From: Trachythela sp. YZ-2020
Taxonomy: Eukaryota > Cnidaria > Anthozoa > Malacalcyonacea > Clavulariidae
DNA length: 64,000 nt
Direction of reading: 5' to 3'
NCBI GenBank assembly: GCA_016169945.1
Contig: JADLSH010000373.1
Coordinates: forward strand, 1,364,001 to 1,428,000
Part shown: positions 44,276 to 55,488 of the stretch, one piece after another
Layout of the letters: each line of letters opens with the position of its first letter
Numbering within the stretch: the stretch's first letter is position 1
Notes under the pieces: model-generated
What the model was told of the DNA's origin: nothing
The model's input: the letters and a program-made list of their open reading frames with translations, nothing else
Databases searched by the model: none
Translations under genes and position numbers: made by a program

Positions 44276-44400
44276 TGCATTATATATATAAAGTGCATTT
44301 TTGTGACAGGCTGAGATATTTATAACTAGGGATCCAAGGATTGTGCAAAGTTTCAAAGAGCCATATTAAGTTTTGAGGAAAATGGGAGTGAAAATGGGGG

Positions 44401-44505
44401 GAAATTCAGCAAGAAAATATGTCTTCGCCGCAGAGTACTTCAGTGCTTCCAAATTAGGAAGCACTGAAATACTCTGCGGCAAAGACATATTTTTGTTGAA
44501 TTTTG
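44401..44505. repeat. Foldback repeat, about 49-bp arms
   Basis: Left arm 44401-44450 and right arm 44457-44505 are inverted copies with a 6-bp loop AAATTA; the inner 37 bp (CGCAGAGTACTTCAGTGCTT side) differ at two positions. No target duplication identified. Confidence 0.85.
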
Positions 44506-45031
44506 GATCCTGTATAAACACCATAATTTACAAGTAAATGCAAGTAATGTTTCAGGAAAATCTCTCCTTGATCCTACAGATAAAGAATATTTCACAACTC
44601 GCCGTGGGAAGTGTATGCGTATTTATTGCTGATGTAAATACAGGGTGTATACAAAAAAACTGCAAATACCATAATTTGTATGCACGAGATCATACATTAG
44701 AATTTCAATGGCTGTGCAAATAATTACGCTTCTGGGATTTGAAAGTACGTTTCCCAGGGGTATCAAAACAAGCACACAAAGTGAATTAAACTTATGAGTT
44801 CGATTACGAATGGCTCAGTTAAGAACAGAACTAAGAGAATTTCTTGTTTTAAACGTATACGAGCAAACTCAACTTCCATCTAAAATCGTGTTTATTGGAA
44901 AAGCACATAACCCTAGGGTACGCAAAACACAATGGTTAGGGAGCATTAGTAAACATGATCGACCGTAGGCAAAGCAAATTGTGTCTAACAAACAAATTGA
45001 AGTACATTTTTATTTACATTTATTTACAAAT

Positions 45032-46055
45032 TTATTGATATCCGTACTTCAACATGCCCACCATTTCGCTCAACGCACAGCAATGTTCTGCGTTCAAAAT
45101 CTTCTGACGCAAGTCTGCGATGTTGAGTGGCGGAGTAGAAAATACCTTGTCCTTGAGATATCCCCAAAGAAAGAAGTCACAGGGTGTTAAATCCGGAGAT
45201 CGAGGTGGCCATTCAGTGTTGTGGCCTAACCCAATTACATGATTGTTTACAAACACAGTGTCGAGACGATCCCTTACTCCAATGAGTCGATGAGCTGGAG
45301 CACCGTCCTACATCCACCAGAGACCTCTAAACATCCCTTCCCAGTATTGGTTGTTGAAGTGCAACGCCAGTTCCGGAAAAGCAAACTCGTTGAGCATTCG
45401 AAGATAAGCAATACCTGTTATGTTTCCTTCGAAAAAGTAAGGACCAATAACCAACCCATTCCCACACGGTTGTGTGGGAATGGGTTGGTTATTGGTCCCA
45501 ATTGAACGCAGGAGGATGTCCCTTTGGTGCATATTGTCGCATGTTGTGGCTATTTACCTCTCCACTCAACGCAAATGCAGCTTCATCTCCTATTATAACG
45601 CTGTGAAGAAAGTTTTGGCGTTGGCAGCGGTCGTTGAACCACTGCGCAAATTGGAGGCATCGTGGAAAGTCCCCTTCTAATAACTCGTGCTGTACGTGCA
45701 TTTGATATGGATGCCATCGCAGATCAAGCCGAGTAATGCGGTTAAACCCTGCACTGGAAATTGGGAGAGGATTGCGACGAGCGCTAGCGTGTGGGTCGTC
45801 CTGAAGGAGCTCTCTTACAGCGCCAACGTTTTCGTCGGATCGCGTGGTTCGTCGTCTGCCTGAATTCCCTTTATTTAGGTCGAGGCTCGATCCTGAAATA
45901 TCGTACTTCCTAGAGTTACGTAAAACTGTACTCGCCCAAGGCGGGACTCGCTCTGGAAACCTTTCCTGAAAAGCGTTAATGACTGCTGTCGAGTTTTGAG
46001 TTTGGGCGTACTTTAAAACAAGAAATACTCTTTGCTCTGTTGTTAGCTGAGCCAT
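45032..46055 (-). pseudogene. Mariner-type transposase with DUF4817-like HTH start, inactivated
   Basis: ATG 46055 opens MAQLTTEQRVFLVLKYAQTQ, an N-terminal helix-turn-helix of the kind called DUF4817, then RRRTTRSDENVGAVRELLQD, LEGDFPRCLQFAQWFNDRC and SVIIGDEAAFALSGEVN with the first catalytic Asp. The frame is then broken at a 58-bp hairpin (45441-45498). Beyond it come GNGLVIGPYFFEGNITG, RGLWWM, a TAG at 45308-45310 where a Gln is expected, DGAPAHR (second Asp), and WPPRSPDLTPCDFFLWGYLK (third Asp) to a stop at 45032. So all three acidic residues are kept while one nonsense codon and one hairpin lesion break the ORF. This is a young dead copy. Confidence 0.9.
45441..45498. repeat. Perfect 27-bp inverted repeat within the transposase ORF
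   Basis: GGACCAATAACCAACCCATT with CCCACAC on the left is exactly inverted on the right after a 4-base loop GGTT. It lies at the only frame break between the N-terminal and C-terminal halves of the transposase. Confidence 0.95.
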
Positions 46056-46223
46056 TCGTAATCGAATTTTAATTCACTTTGTGTGCTTATTTTGATAGTA
46101 CTGCACGTGGAAACATATTTTCAAATCCCAGAAGCGTAATTATTTGCACAGCCATTGAAATTCTAATGTATGATCTCGTGCATACAAATTATGGTATTTG
46201 CAGTTTTTTTGATACACCCTGTA

Positions 46224-47935
46224 GAGCGGCTGCGAAGGAGACTAAGATGAGTCATGCATGGAATTATAGCTAGCAGTATTTATATGTCAAGATTGTCAAG
46301 TTTTCATGACATTTGTTTTTCGAAGGCCTATTTTTAACTTTGCTTTTGAAAATCGTGTTTTTAACGCCAAGCGTAAACATAAGCAGGCAAATTATGCCCC
46401 ATTTATAATTACTTGTAACAAGAGACGGACCCTACCAAGCTTTCCAAGAAAATTATCATTGAAACTTTGCTTTTAGTAAAAAAGATTTTATTTGTAATCT
46501 TGAAAGAGGACAAAGTTATCAAGGCAATGAATGTTGTGGATGAATAGTTACAGTAAATATTACGTTGTCGTTGTGTTGAAAGACAAACATTCGTTAATCG
46601 TTATGTTTATGACTTATACTCAGTATTAAGTTATATAGAAGGACAAAGAGTAAAGAGTAGTTACATGTGTGATATAGTTTAGTTTTGTAAATATTACAGG
46701 GTTCATATATTATTAAATGTTGTGTTGAAAATTTTGTTTACAGTATTAATATGACTCTACTGTATATGTTTGTACTCTATAATTCCGGACTGTCACTTCA
46801 AATTTTGCACATGGGCGGCTATTATATATTAGCCCAAGTTAAGTAAGTCCAAGTTGGAAATCTGAATTGTTTGGTGAAATAGTATAAAAACTAAGGCCAC
46901 TGCCTTCAACTAGAACACCGACACAATTTTTAAGGGGATTTTTTTCAAAGCGGAAATACTGTGTAACTTTAGTTTTCCTAACAATGTCAATGACAATATA
47001 TATAAACAGTACTGTTGTTTACGTTCACACTTCAAACGTAATTATTTATATCACAGAAAATCAGAATTTACATTTATTTTAAAATATACATCCCAATCCA
47101 ATTATATCCCATCAATTCAAGGTATACTGTAAAGTTTAAATTAACACGACTATTGGGACTGCAGGTTTTGCAGCACGTTTATATGATTCCGTTTTATACC
47201 ATGGAGGTTATAATATAAATCGGATACACTGTTTTGATAGTTCATAATACAGATTACAGATCGAATACATGCAGTATACTATATATATCCAGCCATCGAC
47301 TTACACAAGTTTATTGACATTGCCACATTGGAATTGCCCCTATAGTTCATAAGGCTATAGTTGTATTTGAAATAATAATTATAGCCTTTAAACTGCTACC
47401 ACATTACCTTCCTTATCATTTATATAATCTGCAAACTCGCATTTGAGATACAGTCTTTAAATATTTTGTCATAATCATATTCTCGAAAGCAAATGTCAAA
47501 TAATAATGCTCAGGAAGCGAAAATAAGTGAATTTCTACAATCCTTCCCGTTGATTATCCAGTACTGAATTGAAGGCAAGTTGGTAAGTCAGTTATACTGA
47601 ATGATTTCTCTCCGGTTAATCGACATACTTATAGTTTATATACTTATATTGATAATTTGATATAATGCGGATAATGTTCTTGTCGCTAGACTCGCTTACA
47701 CGGCACATGTACGAATCTCGCAATCACCTCGCGGCCACGCACTTGATAGCGCACATGCATTTGTGATTGAAAAAAAAAATCGGGTGTTTGTGTAAAATCG
47801 CCATAAGATCAAAAGAATATTTAAAGAAAAATGTGAAGCCCTGTCTTGAAGCACTAAATCACTAAATGTTAATGAAATTTAAAAAGAAACATAAATTTTA
47901 TGCACCCCCCGGAAAGTTTACACTATGATTGAATG
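46224..47935. other. No supported gene
   Basis: About 1.7 kb of very AT-rich DNA. No ORF with a known family, no RNA gene and no clear repeat. Confidence 0.6.
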
Positions 47936-49890
47936 AATGAATGACTGACTCGATTGAATTTTCGCCACTCAAGAGCTCTACTGGTTTTTATTAACAAATT
48001 ACAAAAATTTACAAACAATAACATCTTGATGTCCACAGATAGCAAAAGCTAATCGCGGTGGACAGCAACAACACGCATTCGTAATCTAAGAAGGTTGCAG
48101 AACACTAGCTATTACTATATATACGACAGAAACACATTCACCGTATATACAAACATAATATCTGACGGATGATCAAACACAAACTCTAATGAGTAATCAG
48201 ACCAAAAGCCAAAATCGTAAAATGATAGATTAGTTTTATTTGATTTAACTTTTAGATTATTGCAATTTCTTTTTGTAAAGTTGGAATATCAATATAATCA
48301 TCTTTCTTTTCTAATATTTGAAGTAGCTTCCGATGCAAAGCTTTTTTAAAGTGATCTTTGGTGTTTCACGTAGATCTGCTGGAATGCTATTCCAGATGCT
48401 AACTCCCATTCTTGAAAATGACTTTCTTTGTACATCTAAACCTGAATATTCAACGTGGTAGTTCTTCCTAGTGGAAGATCTGGTGTTGTGTTTATGTACC
48501 TGACTTAATGCAGTAAACAAAGCTGATATATTTGGGGGTACTACAGTTTTGGATACATCATGCATTAATATTGATTTAAAATAAAGCAAATTTATTGGCA
48601 GAACATTTGCTGAGTGAAAATATGGAATGGCATGAGAAAGATAATGTGCAGAGTATATTAAACGGAGAGCGCGTTTTTGAAGTTTGAGGATTTTTTCAAT
48701 GTAACATTTTGCAGCATGGCCCCATACAACGATACCATAAGTTAGGTAAGGCAGCATAAGGACTGATAAATACTTTTTAGGGTACTAACTGGTACAAAAT
48801 GACGCAGTCTAGAAATTACGCCAATTCGTTTGCTAAGATTTGAAGCGATGTACCCAATATGATATTTCCATGTTAGATTTGAGTCCATGAGAACGCCAAG
48901 GTATTTAATGTAATTTTTAGGTGCTAGGGAGGCGAAAGTATTGGACTGTGGATCATACATCTTTAAATCTACCGCATAATCCAACCGTTTTTGGTAAGAA
49001 TGAAAAATAATGAAATTAGATTTTTTGATATTTAAGGATAATTTATTTGCTGTTAACCAATTGTAGATATTAACAAGTTCAGCATTGACAATATTTTCTA
49101 ATGATTTTAAATTCTTATCGGCATATAGCAAGTTGTTGTCATCTGCGAATAAAGAGAACGCCAGTTTATCAGAAGAGTTATAGATATCATTTATATAAAT
49201 CAAAAATAGTAGCGGGCCCAGGACAGATCCCTGGGGGACGCCAGATAGGGTTTCCTCTTTTTCAGATATATTTACACCCATTTGAACAGTTTGAATACGA
49301 CCTATCAAGTAAGAGGAAAACCAATCGTTTATAATCCCTCGTATTCCATGATGCAATTTTTTCAAAAGTATTGAGTAATTTACAGTATCAAATGCCTTTT
49401 GCAGATCAATAAAAATACCACAAGTAAATAATTTGCGAGACATATTAAATTGGACTTGATTTACTATATCCAAAATTGCATGCTGAGTTGAATATTTTTC
49501 CCGAAAACCATACTGAGATTTAAATATGATATCATGTTTCTCAAAAAAAGATTTTAAACGATTATACATAACTTTTTCAAAGATTTTGTTAAAAATTGAT
49601 AGAAGAGATATTGGTCTATAATTAGAGGGGTCAGTTTCATCATCCTTTTTATAAATAGGGATAACTTTTGAATGCTTCAATTTGGCTGGATATTGGCCGC
49701 ATTCAACCGATTTATTCATTAAATCAGATAAAGGATTAGATAAAATGTGTCGAGCACATTTTAAAATACGAGTTGGGCATGAATATAGGCCATGTGCCTT
49801 TTTCATAGGAATTAACATAATTTCTATTTCAATCTCATACGACTCACCACAATACTGCAAAGTTTCAAAGAAACTTTGCACTAAAAACAA
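47936..49890 (-). mobile_element. CR1-like LINE with intact RT domain
   Basis: The main ORF (49890-48742) covers the RT: LKHSKVIPIYKKDDETDPSN, YRPISLLSIFNKIFEKVMYN, YGFREKYSTQHAILDIVNQV, GIFIDLQKAFDTVNYSILLK, LSGVPQGSVLGPLLFLIYIN and AFSLFADDNNLLYADK (FADD catalytic pair). The ORF is open for 382 codons, then shifts by one frame near 48745 into the C-terminal tail (YGIVVWGHAAKCYIEKILKL, SRMGVSIWNSIPADLRET) which ends at 48311. A 3' UTR runs to about 47936 and ends in a (GAAT)n-type tail on the minus strand. No endonuclease remains; 5'-truncated. It is the best preserved LINE in the window. Confidence 0.9.
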
Positions 49891-49944
49891 ATATTAGCTT
49901 GCACTTCATTCACAGGTGAAGTGAAAGCTGCCGCATTTCTCCCA

Positions 49945-51043
49945 GAGTCAATCAATTCATTAATTATTTTTCACGAAAATACAATGGATATATACTTAAT
50001 CCGCAAATAGCAAATGCTAATTGAGGCGGATAGTGTAAAAAATAATTTGATGAATTTGTAAAATATAGTCGAATAATGAATATAAATCATATTTCCAGTG
50101 CACAACATGCAAGTTTCTTACGAAGCATGCCATGAACTAGAATATTACATACCATATTTCTGAATATTGCAAGACTTAATTGTACGTGGTATGAAACAAG
50201 CTTCGCACTAGAATAATTACATAACCATATGTAAACATGAGTGATTTTTTATGACATATTTTTATGGATGCCAATTGTTTGGTCATTAATTTGATTGTCG
50301 TAGTACATAATCATCCTCAACCTTCAATACAGTTAGAAGTGACTTTTTTATTATTTTGTTAAAGGTCTTTTTCCCTAGTTTACGTATCTTAGGGCAAATA
50401 CTATTCCATATTTTTGCTCCAAGTTTTAGCAAAGGATAGGTTTTTCTTATTCAATCGAGAATATTTTATTTTAAAGTTAGAAGATGCAAAATGTCTAGTG
50501 TTATGTGTGTCTACTTCCTTTGAATAAGTAAAGAAATCAGAGATGGTGCTTGGGGTGGTATTGTTCGAGATATCATACTTAATGCTTGGAAACTGTGCTA
50601 TAATAGGGCATATTTAGTGGCATAACGTTTGAGCTGACAAAGAGAGGGATAGCATGCTCACTCTTTCTTTTGAAATATATCAAACGCAGAGCCCGCATTT
50701 GAAGGAGGAGTATCTTGTTTTGATTCGCTTGGGTAGCTTGTCCCCAAACGACTATTCCTTATGTGATATAGGGTAAAATGAGAGATTGATAGATATTGTG
50801 AAGAGTAGAAGGAGGAACAAAGTGTCTCAATCGTGAAACTACACCAATTGCCTTACTTATTTTTGAAGCAATGTTATCTATGTGGTATTTCCAGGTAAGA
50901 TTCTCGTCAATTAAGACTCCTAAGTATTTTACATACTCTTTATGTTCAATAGAAATTATCTCATTTGAACTACTATCAAGCATTTTAATATTAACTTGAT
51001 AATTAAGTTTCTGAGATGCCAAAAAGACAAACTTTTCAAACAA
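49945..51043 (-). mobile_element. Second CR1-like LINE, 3' fragment
   Basis: Minus-strand frame 51043-50759 reads NYQVNIKMLDSSSNEIISIE, EYVKYLGVLIDENLTWKYHI and GVVSRLRHFVPPSTLHNIYQ, closely similar to the neighbouring LINE, then continues out of frame as YGIVVWGQATQAN and a decayed tail. The 3' end near 49945 carries a (AATTGATT)-type tail. Same subfamily and orientation as 47936-49890, but 5'-truncated in the palm/thumb. Confidence 0.8.
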
Positions 51044-51426
51044 GTCAAAGATTATTTAATATCAGAGTGATTTTATATCAATATACAAATTGTCAAATAT
51101 GGTTGCACTTTAACAGATAAGTACAAAATTTAATACCATTATTTTGAAATGATCTAATGTTTTACACGAACATATTTGTTTAAACAAGATTAATTTTGTC
51201 AAATTAAATCTGTCACTAGGCTTTCCGCCCTGTATACTGTCTCACAAAAACGTTTGCCGTATGTGAAGAGTAGACGTCCGCAGTGTATTTGATGAGCTTG
51301 ACTCTGTGGTTGTCTTCAAAACCGATTTAATGCACTAATTTGTGATCTTCGAAGACACTGTGGTGAGATTGATCAATAATGAAATGGTGACAAACTTCCA
51401 GAATCATTTTACTTCGAAGTTTACTC

Positions 51427-53451
51427 TCACAGTTGATCTGATTGCCATCTAGTTGCTGCCGATACATCTGAATATCTCACAGATTTAACACCACAGTAAT
51501 CATGGTCTGATGGAGAAGACGGAGGAGAACTTGAAACGAGACTGTTTCTGCAAGCTGAGCAGGTGAGTAACTTTACCAAATTTGACACTATGAACCCACC
51601 GATGTAGAAGAGGACATCCAGATACTCAACCATCATATTTTCTTGCAGGGTGAAGTTACTCGCTTGGTTATTTTCATTATCATGGTTTCTTGTGTGGAAA
51701 ATAGGTATTATGGTTGTTGAACTGCCATCGTTAAAATCTGTACATTTTGCATTATTAGAAGCTTTTACTGCATTTCTCAACAGCATCTTTCGCAGACCAT
51801 ACTTAAGTTGTAAGCTGTTCGGGTTGTTGTTCCACCCACTTCTGGAACGTATACATGCAAATAGTAGTTCTATATGGTCTTGGGAGAATTTGTAGCTTAA
51901 CAAATACTTAAATGGACACTCTGAGGTTGAAAACATTTTGGTTGCCATCTCAATGGTAGACTTTATTGTTGCAACAAAGCCAATTCTAAAAGTTTTTCTT
52001 CTATGTGTTGAAAGTAGCTGTCCATTGCCAACAGTTTTGAGTGTTAATAAATATTTCGCTGTGTTAAGGGTTATTCCCAGATTTCTTTGGATTGGGGTCT
52101 GAGTGGCTGCTTGTAGCCTTTCCCAACAGGATTTCTTGAATTCAAGATGTCAAATAATCTGTCGATTGTTCTCACAAATATTACAGTAGGTTAGCTGTTT
52201 TTAAATGCTGGCATTTTCAGAAATATCGAGAAATTCTATAGCATCTGCTACTGATGAACTTAAAGTTTGTGCAGCTAATTTAACGTTCATTTTATGTTTT
52301 TCATACTGTAGATGTTGGTGTGACAGCTTGTTTGCCAACTTCAAACCTTCATTTTCTTGCATGATTTACAGATTGCGGAAGAAGTCCCATTCAATTTTTC
52401 CACCACGTTGTTGAAAGGCTTGCAAGGGCATTCCTTGCCAATTTTAACATGTGGCATAAATCCAGAATTACATATACATAATAATCCTGCGAGGGATGTT
52501 TGAATTTGGTCACCATGGACTCATATGTTGTGCCAAATATACAACCAAGCTGAGTAAAGGTGCTAATGTTTACCGAGGTTCCATCAGCTGTGATCGACCA
52601 TACCCGTAATCTAGCTTCTGCTGCCTTCTCAAGTGCCAGTTGTACGGTTGCCGACATCTTGTCCAAAAGAAAATATCCAACTGGACACTTCCAGTGTGTG
52701 TGTGTGTGTGCCAAGAAGGAATACCAATGCTTCTGATATCAGGGTCGTCAGGAGTTACAGTACCATAATTTATAAATCCAGCATACTGGTCCTTCTTTGG
52801 GTCCCATATAAGGCAACAGCCCTTTTTCATTGGTGACTTTTTCACTTCAGTGTTTAGTGATTCAAATGCTTCTTGGAGAAAGCCTGGTTCACAATCTACA
52901 GAGCTAGACCACTTTCGGATTAAAGATGTGTTTGGGAGTGGTAAGATGAACCGAACATATTGGTAAGCTTTGGGTGAATAGAAATAAAGGGTTAGAGCAA
53001 ATTCTTTTATATCATCTGTGTATCTTCTTCCACATGGAGAAACGGTAGTGTTGTTCTTTGCATTGTGGAGTGATAACTGGAGTTTGTCAAATGAGGTGTG
53101 TAGTCTGTCAGCTATTTTGGTTTTAATAATCAGATTATCTTGGTTTCAATAATCAGATTATCTTGCAACTTATTTATAATGTCTGCCATGTTTGTTATTT
53201 TGGTTTTGGATCTTCTTAATTGTTGTTCTAACTTTTAATTTTAACTGCTTATTTGTTATTTCGCTTTCAGTCATGGGGCCTCTAGAAACTTTTGCTGGTG
53301 GTGGTTGGATGGTGCCTTGGGGCATTGAGTGTTTCCTGGTTTGCTGTTGTTCTTCTGGTATTTCCAAACGACTCCTGGTCTGTTCCGGTATATTGTATGA
53401 TGGCCAGGGTAAAATTTGAGGGTAAAAAAGAGCAATGCCACGGTATGGCAT
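51427..53451 (-). pseudogene. P-element/THAP9-type transposase, frameshifted
   Basis: In minus-strand order: a charged coiled-coil-like start (SRGPMTESEITNKQLKLKVR), LYFYSPKAYQYVRFILPLPN and IRKWSSSVDCEPGFLQEAFE, KKGCCLIWDPKKDQYAGFIN, frameshift, WKCPVGYFLLDKMSATVQLA, RVWSITADGTSVNISTFTQL, YVYVILDLCHMLKLARNALA, then IEWDFFRNL, a stop, ENEGLKLANKLSHQHLQYEK, KMNVKLAAQTLSSSVADAIE, TIDRLFDILNSRNPVGKGYK and finally CPFKYLLSYKFSQDHIELLF with FACIRSRSGWNNNPNSLQ. The blocks W-x-P-x-G-Y-F, T-x-D-G, D-x-x-H-x-x-K-L-x-R-N, LSSSVA and SQDHxELxF are characteristic of P-element/THAP9 transposases, which use an RNase H-like fold and leave 8-bp duplications. An N-terminal THAP finger is not seen. At least four frame breaks. 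Confidence 0.85.
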
Positions 53452-53494
53452 TGGAAAGGCTTTTAAAGGAAAGCTGTGTTGACAATAATATCAT

Positions 53495-54639
53495 TTCAAG
53501 TTTGTAATATGTTGCTCATACCCACTTCTAAAAAATACTATTCAATGTCAATATATGTAAATGAATTAAATGTGTTTTATCAGTCCAGTTGTTCAGTGTG
53601 TTTGTTAAAATATTAGCTCATTCTTGTGTCAATCTGTAATTACTACCTAATTTTTCAACTTTTTAAAAATAACTATTGGCGCTCTATTATTGTCAAGAAA
53701 GGACTGGGCAATACAAAAGATAATGAATTTTTCGATATTTTCGAGTATATTTCGGATGACAGGAATGGTGTTGTGTTGATTGGGGGATGTGTTGTAAGAT
53801 GGACCAGGTGGTATTCCGATCGGGTTCGGGGAGGGTGGGATTGTATAGGGGTTGCCCAGTGAGTGTTCAAATAATACTAAATATGACACGAGAAAATTTG
53901 TACACCAAGTATGTGTGAAATATATAAAGTTGTATCTGTGATTTATTTACATTAACTGTTTATATTAACATGATGGAGATGTACAAGATTATTATGTATG
54001 TACAGTGCAGACCGGTAGATGTGTGTGTGAGAGAGGAAGCAATTTGGTGCGGATCATACCTTGGAATTCAAATTTCCAGGTTGCTGTAGTGTGCGCACGT
54101 TTTCCCTAGGTATTGTTACGGTAGAGTGATGTAATATTTGAAAAATTACTCGTAATGTTTGAGTATTGAAAGCGTTTATTAAAAACAATTTTCTTAAAAA
54201 TACTTAGCTTTGGATACAATTATCCAACAATTATCCAGCTTTTTTAAGAGTTGTCATATGTACAAAAAAGTATGAATAAGTAGCTTATGAATATAAAATG
54301 TTCATTAAGTTAAAACTGTTTAAGAAAACAACAAGTGTGAGATACTCTGAATGAATAAATATCTTTAAAATTTAAAAATACTGTCTATATTAAAGAGTTC
54401 CTTTATAAAGAACTTCTATATGATTGAACCTTTTAAGGGCAAATTTTAACATTGTTTATTGTAACATAAATATATGAACACTTTTGAACTATACACTTAA
54501 AGTTATACATGATAAATATGTTATATTCTCAAAGTTTAATAAAATTGTGCACACCCACTTTTGTTTTGATTTTCACTAAAGAATATCCGTATACCATCGC
54601 ATCCATATACCATCACAGGACGCTTATTTGAAAAATTTG
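53495..54639. other. No supported gene
   Basis: AT-rich, many short ORF-like frames, none with a domain. A frame at 53647-53889 is proline-rich from a GGGGGATGTG/GGGTTCGGGG-type sequence and is judged spurious. Confidence 0.5.
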
Positions 54640-55431
54640 ATTGAAAAAGTGGAAAGTGTAATAAAACGCATGAGATGGAAAGCTAATTTCTTTCTTAAAA
54701 ACAAAAAAAAGTGAAAACCAAAACAACCATTTCGGCCTTGCGTCCAACAAAACACCTTATCCTATTCCGGAAATGAAACCTTTCGAAGATGACCTTATAA
54801 AACTAATCGAAAATTTACAATTTTGGCCATATAGGAACCAATTTCAGAAATCTTTGATTAACATCTAAAGAAAATCAATTTGTCTCCCAACATTTTCATT
54901 TTTGCAGACAAAACTAGGAATATTTATGAAACCCTGCTCGACGCATACAACAAGGTCTTACATATTATTGATCAACATCACAAAAACATATAAGCATGGA
55001 TCCGAGGACACTATAGATGAAATTGATTCAGAACTAAATAACATTTTAAACAATTTAGCAATGGGCGACAAAATTGAAAAAATGAAAAAACTGCGAAGCA
55101 TGTATATCTTTAAAAGATCACAAAGAAAATTTCGAAAACAATCCGAAATGCCGATTAATTAATCCCGCTAAAAGCGAATCCGGAAAAATAAGCAAAGTTA
55201 TTTTGGAGTTTGCACAAAAAACAATGGAGGAATACAAAACAAGTTATTCAGTGGTTTGGCAATATAAAAGATAAGGACACAGACAGTTTTATTTCGTTTG
55301 ACATTGTCAATTTCTGCCCATCTATTTCTGAAAAACTATTGTACTTTTATAGTTGTTTTGATGAAATACTAGAAATACTCCACAGCATACAACATATATG
55401 TACAGTTTATCATCATGACAGAAATAGTTAA
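54640..55431 (+). pseudogene. Penelope-like reverse transcriptase remnant
   Basis: Short plus-strand pieces in changing frames keep an order I know from RT elements abundant in cnidarians: [80 protein letters not shown] and DSFISFDIVNFCPSISEKLL. FDIVNFxPSI is the RT motif containing the first catalytic aspartate (usually F-D-I-x-x-F-Y-P-S-I). The rest of the palm and the GIY-YIG end are absent here; a GIY-YIG end of the same type lies at 3790-4064. Assignment to Penelope-like elements is tentative. Confidence 0.5.
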
Positions 55432-55488
55432 TGACGATAATGTAGTGTACTAGTTGTGTACTTGTTCAGTTTAATGTTGGATTAGCAC

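Larger units (their letters stand above)
44641..46221 (-). mobile_element. Complete mariner/Tc1-type element with long terminal repeats
   Basis: Both ends begin CAGGGTGTAT and the inverted repeats run about 140 bp (through AACTGCAAATACCATAATTT, ATTTCAATGGCTGTGCAAAT and ACGCTTCTGGGATTTGAAA). TA lies at 44639-44640 and 46222-46223. The 1581-bp size, TA duplication and D-D-D transposase agree with the IS630/Tc1/mariner superfamily. Confidence 0.95.

Noticed and set aside
53647..53889. Proline-rich minus-strand ORF
   Set aside because: No domain, no splice context, biased G-rich plus strand explains the composition.
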